64,000 nt of DNA from Antarcticimicrobium sp. (GTDB lineage Bacteria; Pseudomonadota; Alphaproteobacteria; Rhodobacterales; Rhodobacteraceae), in contig NZ_JARGPK010000066.1 of NCBI RefSeq assembly GCF_029212575.1, forward strand, positions 1 through 64,000, given 5' to 3'. Below, one piece after another: positions 45,272 through 54,934 of the stretch (positions within the stretch are counted from its first letter, which is position 1; each line of letters begins with the position of its first letter). A program made the position numbers and the translations under genes. Below the pieces are notes generated by a model. That model saw only the letters and a program-made list of their open reading frames with translations. It was not told the origin of the DNA and did not search any database.

Positions 45272-46139
45272 GCGGCGCCCCCATCGAGCGCGCGGTAGAG
45301 CCACAGAAGCGCCGATTGCGCGTTCTCGCCGGTGTGGTGCTGGCCCAGCCGCCAGCCGGTGGCACGGCAGAGCGTGGCGAGCCGGTCACGCCGCGCCGCC
45401 AGCCGCGCCTTGTAGCGATCGCGCAGCTCTCCGGCCTTGAGCGTCTCGTGCCGCAGGGTGCCGCCGACGCTTTCAAAGATGGTGCGGCCCTGGAAGGGAA
45501 AGCTTTCCTCGGCCGGATCGAGCACCTGCAACAGAACCCCGCGCACGCCGCGGTCGGCGGCCTTGGTGAGCGCCCGCTCGACCTCTTCCACACCGCCAAG
45601 GAAATCCGAGAGGAACACGGCGCGGGCGTGGGGGATCATCGCCCTGTGCTCGGGCGGGGCGTAATCGGTGGCGGCGTCCAGCGAAAAGGCCTCGGCCAGA
45701 CGCAGGATCTGGTTGCGGCCGCGCCGGGGCGGCAGCGCGGTGCCGGTCAGCCCGACCCGTTCTCCGCCGCGCACCATCAGGATCGCGAGCGCCAGCCCGA
45801 GCAGGCGCGCGCGATCCGCCTTGCGCGGCAGCGCGTCGGCGGAGGCATAGCGCATCGAGGCGCCCTGATCGACCCAGAGCATCACCGATTGCGCGATCGG
45901 CCATTCGCGTTCGCGCACGAACTGCTGGTCGCCCCGGGCCGAGCGGCGGTGGTCGATCATCCGCCGGCTGTCGCCGGGCTGCGCCGGGCGGTATTGCCAG
46001 AAATCATCCCCCAGCCCGGCGCGGCGCCGGCCATGTTCGCCCAAAAGGACGGTGCCGGCCAGATGGTCTGCCCGTGCCAACAACGGCGGCAGACGGGCGG
46101 CCTCGGCCTCGGCGCGAACGCGCAGGTCGGGGGTTTCTG

Positions 46140-46143
<4 letters not shown>
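45268..46143 (-). CDS. DUF58 domain protein
   Basis: 291 residues without membrane helices. The DUF58 core is seen in DDFWQYRPAQPGDSRRMIDHRRSAR, followed by a VWA-like fold beginning SVMLWVDQGASMRY, where the metal-site pattern DxGAS departs slightly from DxSxS. DUF58 proteins act with MoxR ATPases. The start overlaps the moxR stop by 4 bases. Confidence 0.9.
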
Positions 46144-47147
<1,004 letters not shown>

Positions 47148-47211
47148 GACATTCCTTTCAAGGGTCATATGTTAGGTTAGACTATAGCGCGCAACGGGAA
47201 TGGCAAAACAG

Positions 47212-47793
47212 ATGAGCGGACAAAAACCTGTGACACCTTCGCCGGAGGGCATCGCCGACGCGATGCGTGCCAGCAAAACGCGCGGTTTGCCGCCGGTGCA
47301 CCTGTGGAATCCGCCGTTCTGCGGCGATCTGGACATGCGTATCGCCCGCGACGGCACCTGGTACTATCTCGGCTCGCCGATCGGGCGGCCGGCGCTGGTG
47401 AAGCTGTTTTCCTCGATTCTGAAGAAGGAGAACGGCAAGTATTTCCTTGTCACCCCGGTCGAGAAGGTGGGAATCACCGTCGAGGATGCCCCCTTTGTCG
47501 CGGTGGATGTCGAGGCAGAGGGCGAGGGCGCCGCACAGACCCTGCGGTTCACCACCCATGTGGGCGATGAGGTGACCGCCGGCCCCGACCACCCGATCCG
47601 GGTGGAGCGCGACCCGAAGACCGCAGAGCCCGCGCCCTATGTCCTGATCCGCGCCAACCTCGAGGCGCTGATCGACCGCAAGAGCTTTTACCGCTTGGTC
47701 GATCTCGGGGTGCATCACGATGGCTGGTTCGGGCTGTGGTCCTCGGGCGTGTTCTATCCGGTGATCCCCACGGCGGAACTGGACGCGGCCTGA
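47212..47793 (+). CDS. DUF1285 family protein
   Basis: 193 residues. Matches the DUF1285 pattern: LPPVHLWNPPFCGDLDMRIARDGTWYYLGSPIGR, then ALVKLFSSILKKENGKYFLVTPVEKVGI. The fold is a tandem of small alpha/beta units; no biochemical function is established. No signal peptide. An ATG four codons upstream (47200) is possible. It is divergent from moxR and converges with the CpXC gene. Confidence 0.88.
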   Translation: MSGQKPVTPSPEGIADAMRASKTRGLPPVHLWNPPFCGDLDMRIARDGTWYYLGSPIGRPALVKLFSSILKKENGKYFLVTPVEKVGITVEDAPFVAVDVEAEGEGAAQTLRFTTHVGDEVTAGPDHPIRVERDPKTAEPAPYVLIRANLEALIDRKSFYRLVDLGVHHDGWFGLWSSGVFYPVIPTAELDAA

Positions 47794-47800
47794 ACGGACC

Positions 47801-48502
47801 TCACTCGGCAGCGGCCCGCCCCTCGCCCATGAAGAGCTTTTGCATGTCCACAAAGGGGCCGTCGGCCAGTTGCGCGCGGATCGGGGCCCAGGCCTCGGGC
47901 GCCTCATCGATGGCGTCGTAGAGCGTGCGATCGGCGGCGAACCCGTTCATCGGCACCTCCTGCTCGGTCAGGATCCAGGCGAAATTCAGGGCGTCGCCCT
48001 CGACCGAGGTCACCCGCAGCTCCCGCCCCGGCCCCATGTCGGCCTGCGGCAGCCGCCGCATCAGGTCGAGCTTGAGTAACTCGACCGTGGTATCGTCCAG
48101 CCCCGCCGCGCGCAGCACCAGCTTTTCCACCAGCGCCGGCCAGCCGAACACCAGCCGCACGTCGAGGCCTTCGCCGATCTCGCGCGCCGAAGGCAGGGCG
48201 CGCGACCCGTAGGAGGTTTCGAACACCTCTGTGATCGCATCCTCGACCTCGATGTAATCGGGCATCATCCGGCCGGGAAACACCGCGATCCACAGCCCGG
48301 CGCCGACCTCGAGATAATTGAACTGCGGCTCCATCCGCACGATCTCGCCGCAGTCGGGGCAGGGCACCGTCTGGAACGTGCCGTCGAGGATCGCCTCGCG
48401 CAGGTCGGGCCGGCGGTCGGCGTTGACGCTGTCGCATTCGTCAAAGGCGATATCGGCGCCGCAGGTCGGGCAGGCGATGGCGGTGGATCTGAACAGGGAC
48501 AT
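47801..48502 (-). CDS. CpXC domain protein
   Basis: 233 residues. Two Cys pairs, ACPTCGAD near residue 11 and PCPDCGEI near 48, define the CpXC family and probably bind zinc. The following part (about 60-233) is alpha/beta and ends in an acidic stretch. No signal or membrane helix, so cytoplasmic. It lies directly downstream of the 1700-residue helical/metalloprotease gene on the same strand (21-base gap), so it could be its partner or immunity protein; that is inference from position. Confidence 0.85.
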   Translation of the reverse strand: MSLFRSTAIACPTCGADIAFDECDSVNADRRPDLREAILDGTFQTVPCPDCGEIVRMEPQFNYLEVGAGLWIAVFPGRMMPDYIEVEDAITEVFETSYGSRALPSAREIGEGLDVRLVFGWPALVEKLVLRAAGLDDTTVELLKLDLMRRLPQADMGPGRELRVTSVEGDALNFAWILTEQEVPMNGFAADRTLYDAIDEAPEAWAPIRAQLADGPFVDMQKLFMGEGRAAAE

Positions 48503-48523
48503 GGCACGCGGTCCTTTCGGGGA

Positions 48524-51500
48524 TCAAAGGTCTTCCAGCCAGGCGATGGCCGGGTGATTGTCCTTGAGCTTGCCGCTGTGAAAGGCGGCGTAAAGCTCAG
48601 AGAACCATTCGGCGGGCGCGCGGAACTGATAGCCGGTCACCCCCTTGGCCCGGGCCGAGGCAAGGTAGCTGACCCAATCGCCCTCCATCGCCTCGTGATA
48701 GGCGCGGTTGCCGATGGTACAGGCATCGGCCGAGACCTTGGTTTGCCACGGTGCGTTGCCCTCGCGTGCCCGGTCGACCCAGATCTCGCAATCGCGGCGG
48801 CGGCGATCCCATTCCTCGGCGTCGCAACCGCGTGGTTCCGGCACCGGCGGGGATGAGCCTTCGCCCATGATCATGTATTCGGCGACATAGGTGGGATCGA
48901 AATCGAACTTGCCCGCCACCGCCTCCGCCACCTTTCGGACGTCCGAGCGATAGTGGCGCCAGCCGCCAAAGGTATCGTTGTCCTCGCCCAGGTGCCCGGT
49001 CATGAAGCCGATCTTGTCGTCGACCGCATGGGCCACCTCGTGCAGCGTGTTCCAATTGAAGAAGCTGACCGGCTCGTCCTCCTTGGTCCGGTACAGGTCG
49101 TCCTGCGGGCCGAGTTCGGCCTCCTGGCTGATGCCGTAGATCGCACTGGTCTTGGCCTCGCCCTCGTGCATGGCGACGACCTTCGCGACATATTCGAAAT
49201 ACGAGCCGTCCTGCACCCCGCCGCGATGGGAGAACGACAGGAAACTGTCGTTGTCCAGCGTGTCGCTGCCGGGAAGGGCGGCCATCACCTCGTAGAACCG
49301 GCGCAGGTTGGGCGCGTCGCGGTCCATGTCGGTATCCTCGGTGATCTCTTTCACGAACTTGCCGCTGCCGTCGGGTACCCAGCGCTTGTTCGACAGGGTC
49401 AGATCGCAGCCGAACCGTTCCTTGAAGGCGACGGCGATGACCTTGCGCTGGATGTCCGGCTCCAGCGTGTTGATGATCCGGTCCAGCGCCTTGGTGCTTT
49501 CCACGTCCCCGAGAAAGGCGCGGATATCCTCGGGCGTGGGCACCTCGTTGGCGGCGAGCTTGAGCCGCAGTTCCGCCGCCGGGATCTGGGCGCGGGCCTT
49601 TTTCAGCTCGGCCGAGGCGCCCTTGTAATCCTGTGTAGCGGCCTTGGTTTCGGCCTCGTCCAGAGCGGCATGGACCAGGGCGATGTCGGGTTTCATCAGG
49701 TGCCGGTCGCGGTGCTTTTCCAGCCGGCTGTTCAGATCGAACCGGATCTGGTTGCGCTCGGCCACATAGGCGGCATGGGTGTCGAGCTCGGTGCGCAGGG
49801 CGCGCAGCGCCGAGATCGCCTGTTCCACGGTGTCGGTGCTGGCGCCGCGCCGGGCACGGTCGCGCCGGGCCTCGGCCATCGCCGCCTCGACCTGTGCCAG
49901 TTCATCCTCCACCGCGTCGCGCCGGGCGGCGTATTCGGGATGTTGCGCCAGCGTCGCGGCCAGCCCGCGCGCCAGTTCGGCGGCATCGCAAAGCTGGTCG
50001 AACTGCCCCATCTCCGAGGCGATGCCGCGGCAGTGATCGACCGCCTCGCCGACCTTGGCGCGGGCGGTCTCGAAGCTCTCCTCGACGCTGTCGCGGGCCT
50101 CCTGCAGCGCGGCCTGCACCCCGTCCAGCAGGGACTTCACATAGAGCGCCGAGGGGCGGCCGCGCAGCTGTTTGAAGGTGGCATCGGCGGCCTTGATCGA
50201 CATTTTCAGATCGTCGGTGTCATCGGCGCCGACTGCCTTGATCGTGTCCAGCACCTCGCCAAAGGCGGCCTGCCCGTCCAGTGTCGCATCGGCAGTGGCA
50301 CAATCCGAGACAAGCTCCTGAAACAGAGTGGTGGCCATGCGGAAATCGAACGCCGCCGCCTTGGCCAGCGCGTTGTCGCGCTTGCCCTCCAGCCTTGCGA
50401 ACAGCGGCGCGATGGACGCGGTGTCGCGCGCGGCAACCTCTTGCAGCGCAGCCAGTGCTGCCTCGCGCGCGGCGACATGACGCTCGAACAGGTCGACCTC
50501 GTCCTCCAGCGCGTCGCAGGCGGCGACAAAGCCGTCGAGCTTGCGCAGGGCGCCGGCGAACTGATCCCGCGAGGCGTCCTTGATCGCGGCGTCATGGCGT
50601 GCCTTCAGCCCGGCGATGCGGTCGTGCGTCGGGCCCATCGCCGCGTCGTCGCGGTCCAGCAGCGACCGGATCGCGGTGTCGGCCTCTCGCTGGGCGGTCT
50701 GGTAGGCCGGGTAATCGGCGATTGCCTTGACCACCCGGTCGATCAGATAGGCGGTCCGCTCGATCTGGACATAGGCGGCGCGATAGGCGTGCTGCGCCAT
50801 CAGGCGGTCGACGCCCTCGATGATCTCGGTCAGGCCGGTGATCTGGCTGGTCAGCGCGGGATGCGCGAATGCCTTTGCGCCGGTGTCGGTGTAGCGGCGT
50901 TTGTACGATTTCGTCGCGTCTTTGTAGTTTTCGGCAAGGTCGATGTAGGGCTGCAGCAATCCGTCGCCCTCCCTGGCCAGCGCCTTGACGCGGGCGGTGT
51001 CGCGCGCGACCAGGGCCTCTTCCATGCCGGTCTTGATCCGGTCGAGCCGGTCGATTTCGTCGCCCAGGCCGGGCGCGACATCGGATTTGCGCAGTTTCTT
51101 CAGAACGTATTTGAAATTGTCGCGGTTCGGTTTGTAGAGGGTCTCATAGACATCGCGGACCTGAACGGCGATGCCGATCTGCTTGTCCGCCTCGGCCAGT
51201 TCATCCAGTGCGCCGGCATAGTCGCGGGCATCGGCCAGCCGCTCGGCGGCACGTAGCCGGGTCTTGATCTCGTCCAGCTCGGGATCGAGGCTCTTGTCGA
51301 CATTGTCACTCTTGATCACGCCTCGGTCGCGCTCGGTCTGCGCGGCCCTGTCCCGGTAGAGCAGGCTCATGTTGACCTGTGTCGCCACCTCCTTGCAGGC
51401 GGCGATGCCCTGTTGGACGCATTGCTTGGCGGCGGCCGGGTCGGCGGCCATCTGCGCGCGGCCGGATTCGGCGGTGCGGGCCGCGTCCTCCAGCCGGTCG

Positions 51501-53626
51501 GTGAACAGGTTATCGGCGTCGAAATTGGCCACCGCGCCCGCCACCTTCTGGAACTCGCCCAGGGCGGCGTCGAAGTCCCCGGCGAGGTTGGCGGTGTCCT
51601 GCATCCCGTCGATCTGGTCGGCGATCTCGGCGGCGCGGGTGCCTTTTTCCAGCTCTATCGCGGCATGGACCAGCAGCCGCACGGCGCCGCCCCAGTCGCC
51701 CGACTGGGTCGCCGACTGGGCGTTGGCCATGCTCTGCTGGGCGGTGGCGATGGCCTCGGCGGCCTGTTCACCACCGGTGGCGCCGCCCTGCAGCCGGGTG
51801 ATCTCGGCTGTCAGATCCGCGTGTCGCTGCAGATAGTCCTGTGCCTGGTCGGCCAGCGTCATCTTTTCGGCATGCTGGTCCTTGAGCGCGATGGCGGCGG
51901 CCAGGGCGAGGCCGAAATCCTTGTCGGCACCGGTGGTATAATCCTTGATCCGCCGGTCATCATCCTTGAGGCGCTGGTAATACTCCTCGATCGCCCCCCG
52001 CCCGCCGGGGCCGAGCCGGCCCCGGGTTTCGCGGCGGCGCGCGGTGAACAGCGGGAATTCGGTGTTGAACTCGGTGATCCGGGCAATGGTCCTGTCGAGG
52101 GCCTTGATGTGGCCGGTCATCGCCTTGAACCTGTGCGACCCGCCCAGCAGGTCGCCGCCCATGACCAGGTCCTCGGCCTCTCGCAGAGAGTCGCGCATCA
52201 GGTCGATCTTGTCCGCGACCTTGTCGGTGACCGCCGCATCCATCGCGCCGTAGGCGGTGATCTTGTCATCGACCTTGGTGAAGTTACGGTTGTAATTATC
52301 CAGCGCCACCGACAGGCGGTCATAGACCGCGACCGCCGCCGGGATCGCGTCGAGCTTGCGCACGGCCTCGGCCATATCCTCGCCGTCGCGGGCCGCCTTT
52401 GCCTCGGTCATCAGGGCCAGCGCGGCCTCGATGGCGGTCTTGATCTGCGGCACCCCGTTGAAATTTCCCGGCGGCGGCAGCGCGTCCAGCATGGCCTGCC
52501 GGGTCGCCTCCATGGCGAGGTAGCGACCATAGTCGTCGGCCAGGTCCAGCAGCGCCACGGCGCTTGCCAGATGCGGCTGCAGATCAATGCGCGCGCCGGC
52601 GAAATCGCCGCCATCGACCTTGGCTTGCGCGCCCGCGTGGGCGGCGGCGATCGGATCGAACTTCGGCTTCACATAGGTCGGCTCGTCCTTGTGCGCATGG
52701 CCGGTGATCATGTCCCATGTCCGCAGGAACCGGCGTTCAAGGTCCTGCCAGGCGGTCTTGTCGTCGATCCGGGCATCGACCGCCGCGGCGGCGGCATCAT
52801 AGGCGGTGCGGGCGACGGCTGCCCGTGCCGGCAGTTCGGCCGCGCCGACCTCGCCCGCCGCATCCAGGCGCCGGTCAACCCGGTCGAGAAGGGCCTCGAT
52901 ATCGCCGGGGATCGCGACGGCGGTAAACGCCCGGGTCGCCCGGTCGCGCAGTTGCAGCAACGCGTTGGAAATCTCGGTCAGATCGCGCCGGGCCTCCTGC
53001 ACGGTGTCGGCCAGCCCCTCCTCGGCGCTTTCCCGGACCTCTGCCAGCACCTCGGCGCGCAGCTCGAACGGGTTGACGGTATCGGCCGCGTCGAGCAGCC
53101 CCGACAGCCGGTCGAGCGCCTTGACCGCCCCGTCCAGATCCTTGAGCGAATCCGTCTCCAGCCCGCTTTGATATTTTTCCTGCGCAAATCCCCAGACCAG
53201 GAGGATGTCGTCCTGGTTGTCGAAGGCCATCGCGTCGGGCCCGTCCCTGAGCGAGCCGAGCATCGCCTCGACCCGGTCGTGCACCGCATCGTATTTCTTG
53301 CCGGCCTCCTGCTGTTGCAGGCGGATCCAGGCGGTGGTGTTGACCTGATCGAGATGCGCCAGCCCGCCGTCGAAATCCGGCTTCTTCGGGTTGGCCTCGA
53401 TGATCTGCTCGGCGCGGGCAAGCTCTGCCAGCAGGTCGGCGCGAATGCCGCCGTCCTCGATCTGCAGGATGCGTTCCTCGACGACCTCCCGGCGGACGTT
53501 GAACGCCCCGAATTCGCGTGCCGCCGCTTCGCGCCGCTTGCGGGCCTTCTTCTTGCCGATGCGTTTCGGCATGCGGATATAGGTGTTGATGAAATCGATC
53601 TGTTCGGGGGTCAGGCCTTCGGGCAT
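48524..53626 (-). CDS. 1700-residue helical-repeat protein with C-terminal HExxH metalloprotease domain
   Basis: No signal peptide or membrane helix. The N-terminus is basic (RIGKKKARKRR, 22-32). Residues about 60-1350 are almost all helical, with a degenerate repeat centred on a [D/A]-x-[Y/F/L]-x-G-A-x-x-x-L motif near residues 84, 162, 341, 417, 491, 643, 683, 801, 947, 1021, 1092 and 1332. The last ~330 residues form a different, mixed domain with HEVAHAVDD: His1529, Glu1530 and His1533 fit a gluzincin-type zinc site, and EWFSELYAAF offers Glu1677 (or Glu1673) as a third ligand. The HEVAHAVD form recalls anthrax lethal-factor-like proteases. Close to a T6SS cluster; it could be an effector or a scaffold with protease activity. 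I know no named family for the whole protein. Confidence 0.75.
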   Translation of the reverse strand: MPEGLTPEQIDFINTYIRMPKRIGKKKARKRREAAAREFGAFNVRREVVEERILQIEDGGIRADLLAELARAEQIIEANPKKPDFDGGLAHLDQVNTTAWIRLQQQEAGKKYDAVHDRVEAMLGSLRDGPDAMAFDNQDDILLVWGFAQEKYQSGLETDSLKDLDGAVKALDRLSGLLDAADTVNPFELRAEVLAEVRESAEEGLADTVQEARRDLTEISNALLQLRDRATRAFTAVAIPGDIEALLDRVDRRLDAAGEVGAAELPARAAVARTAYDAAAAAVDARIDDKTAWQDLERRFLRTWDMITGHAHKDEPTYVKPKFDPIAAAHAGAQAKVDGGDFAGARIDLQPHLASAVALLDLADDYGRYLAMEATRQAMLDALPPPGNFNGVPQIKTAIEAALALMTEAKAARDGEDMAEAVRKLDAIPAAVAVYDRLSVALDNYNRNFTKVDDKITAYGAMDAAVTDKVADKIDLMRDSLREAEDLVMGGDLLGGSHRFKAMTGHIKALDRTIARITEFNTEFPLFTARRRETRGRLGPGGRGAIEEYYQRLKDDDRRIKDYTTGADKDFGLALAAAIALKDQHAEKMTLADQAQDYLQRHADLTAEITRLQGGATGGEQAAEAIATAQQSMANAQSATQSGDWGGAVRLLVHAAIELEKGTRAAEIADQIDGMQDTANLAGDFDAALGEFQKVAGAVANFDADNLFTDRLEDAARTAESGRAQMAADPAAAKQCVQQGIAACKEVATQVNMSLLYRDRAAQTERDRGVIKSDNVDKSLDPELDEIKTRLRAAERLADARDYAGALDELAEADKQIGIAVQVRDVYETLYKPNRDNFKYVLKKLRKSDVAPGLGDEIDRLDRIKTGMEEALVARDTARVKALAREGDGLLQPYIDLAENYKDATKSYKRRYTDTGAKAFAHPALTSQITGLTEIIEGVDRLMAQHAYRAAYVQIERTAYLIDRVVKAIADYPAYQTAQREADTAIRSLLDRDDAAMGPTHDRIAGLKARHDAAIKDASRDQFAGALRKLDGFVAACDALEDEVDLFERHVAAREAALAALQEVAARDTASIAPLFARLEGKRDNALAKAAAFDFRMATTLFQELVSDCATADATLDGQAAFGEVLDTIKAVGADDTDDLKMSIKAADATFKQLRGRPSALYVKSLLDGVQAALQEARDSVEESFETARAKVGEAVDHCRGIASEMGQFDQLCDAAELARGLAATLAQHPEYAARRDAVEDELAQVEAAMAEARRDRARRGASTDTVEQAISALRALRTELDTHAAYVAERNQIRFDLNSRLEKHRDRHLMKPDIALVHAALDEAETKAATQDYKGASAELKKARAQIPAAELRLKLAANEVPTPEDIRAFLGDVESTKALDRIINTLEPDIQRKVIAVAFKERFGCDLTLSNKRWVPDGSGKFVKEITEDTDMDRDAPNLRRFYEVMAALPGSDTLDNDSFLSFSHRGGVQDGSYFEYVAKVVAMHEGEAKTSAIYGISQEAELGPQDDLYRTKEDEPVSFFNWNTLHEVAHAVDDKIGFMTGHLGEDNDTFGGWRHYRSDVRKVAEAVAGKFDFDPTYVAEYMIMGEGSSPPVPEPRGCDAEEWDRRRRDCEIWVDRAREGNAPWQTKVSADACTIGNRAYHEAMEGDWVSYLASARAKGVTGYQFRAPAEWFSELYAAFHSGKLKDNHPAIAWLEDL

Positions 53627-53753
53627 CGGCGAGGCTCCAAATCAACCGCCGTCCTCCGGTTCGGAGGCCGACGCGAAAAAAAATCGAAAAAAGCGATGAA
53701 TCAGACTGGCCCGGTCCGGTGATTCGGCGCAAGCACGCGCTGCACTTGCCCCG

Positions 53754-54782
53754 CTACTGCGCGACCGCGAATTCGATCCGGCGGTTCAGCGCCTTGTTCG
53801 CCGGGCTGCTGTTGGGCACCCGCGGCTTGCTTTCGCCGTGGCCCAGGGTGTGCAGCCGGGCCGGGTCGATGCCGCGGTCGGCCAGCGCCCTGGCCACGGC
53901 GTCGGCGCGGGCGCGGCTGAGCCTGAGGTTGGCCCCGGCGGCGCCGTCGGAATCGGTGTGCCCGGCGATCTCGATGCGCAGGCCCGCACAGGCCTTTGCG
54001 ATCGCGCTCACCCGGTCCAGCGCCGGGGTGCTTTTCGAGGCCAGCCGGGCGCTGCCGGGGCCGAAAAAGATGCCGCCGGCGCGCGAGGCGGCGTCGAGCC
54101 GCTCAGAACACTCCTTCGGGTCGGCGCCCGCCGGCAAGGCCGCTGCGCCCTGCACGTCCGCCCCGGGCGCGCCGGCTTCGAACACCAGCGAAAAGCTGAT
54201 CACGCCCACCGGCACCACCGACACCTCGGCGGCCTCTTCCAGCTTGGCGATGCCCTGCGCCATGCCGAATTTGGTCGCCGAAACCGGGATCGGCAGGACC
54301 GAGGCGACCTGAACCCGGTCCTCTGCCAACAGGGTCACCGCAACCCGCGCGGTGCCGCTTTGGGTCATGCCGTGCAGCGAGAGCGCGTAGTTCAGCTCGA
54401 TCTCCTTTTGGCGCCGGGTCGGCAGATCGGCGAGGCGCGCGGCGTCGAGCTGCGCGGTGATCACCGCCTCGGGGTGCAGGAAGGTTTCGAACAGCATGAA
54501 CCGCAGCCGCACGTTGCGCAGGTCGATGTCGGTCTCCACCGAGTCGAGCAGCACCCGCAGCTGTGCCTTGCCCTGTTCGGTGACCAGGCCGCTGAGCGTG
54601 GTGAAGCGGCTCGTCTCGGCCGTGTCGCCGTTCTTGATCGACAGGAACCGAAGCTCCGAGGCATCGGGATCCAGCCGCCAGCCGCCGTGGAACGGGCCAC
54701 CTGCCTGGGCATGGGCGATCGAGGCCAGCGCCAGCAGCGGCAGGATCACGATCGTTGCGCAGAGGCGAAACAGGGCTCTCAT
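53754..54782 (-). CDS. YceI-like / OmpA C-terminal fusion protein
   Basis: 342 residues. Signal peptide 1-25. Residues about 30-200 resemble the YceI lipocalin-like fold (WRLDPDASELRFLSIKNG, then a long beta pattern with RLRFMLFETFLHPEA). Residues about 225-342 are an OmpA-like peptidoglycan-binding domain (FFGPGSARL, IEIAGHTDSDGAAGANLRLSRARADAV, NRRIEF). It should bind the cell wall from the periplasm or outer membrane, which suits an anchor for an envelope machine. Divergent from the caspase gene. Confidence 0.85.
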   Translation of the reverse strand: MRALFRLCATIVILPLLALASIAHAQAGGPFHGGWRLDPDASELRFLSIKNGDTAETSRFTTLSGLVTEQGKAQLRVLLDSVETDIDLRNVRLRFMLFETFLHPEAVITAQLDAARLADLPTRRQKEIELNYALSLHGMTQSGTARVAVTLLAEDRVQVASVLPIPVSATKFGMAQGIAKLEEAAEVSVVPVGVISFSLVFEAGAPGADVQGAAALPAGADPKECSERLDAASRAGGIFFGPGSARLASKSTPALDRVSAIAKACAGLRIEIAGHTDSDGAAGANLRLSRARADAVARALADRGIDPARLHTLGHGESKPRVPNSSPANKALNRRIEFAVAQ

Positions 54783-54934
54783 GCCATCCTCCCTTGGCGG
54801 GCAGTGCCGGTGTCTCCGGCCAGACTAACTGCAATCTTGCCGGATGCCGATGAAAAAGCGATAGTTTCGTTACATTTGGTCCCGAACTGATATGGTCCGC
54901 GAGGGCAGGGGTCGGGCAGGAGCGGATTTTCCGA

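Noticed and set aside
42494-45298. Long plus-strand frame opposite the DUF4159 gene
   Set aside because: Low-complexity, Gln/Arg/His-rich translation and full overlap with a recognised operon gene; an antisense by-product of codon bias.
48953-53722. Two long plus-strand frames (about 770 codons each) opposite the 1700-residue protein
   Set aside because: No recognisable motif or start signals, and the minus-strand frame has a coherent helical repeat and a protease motif.
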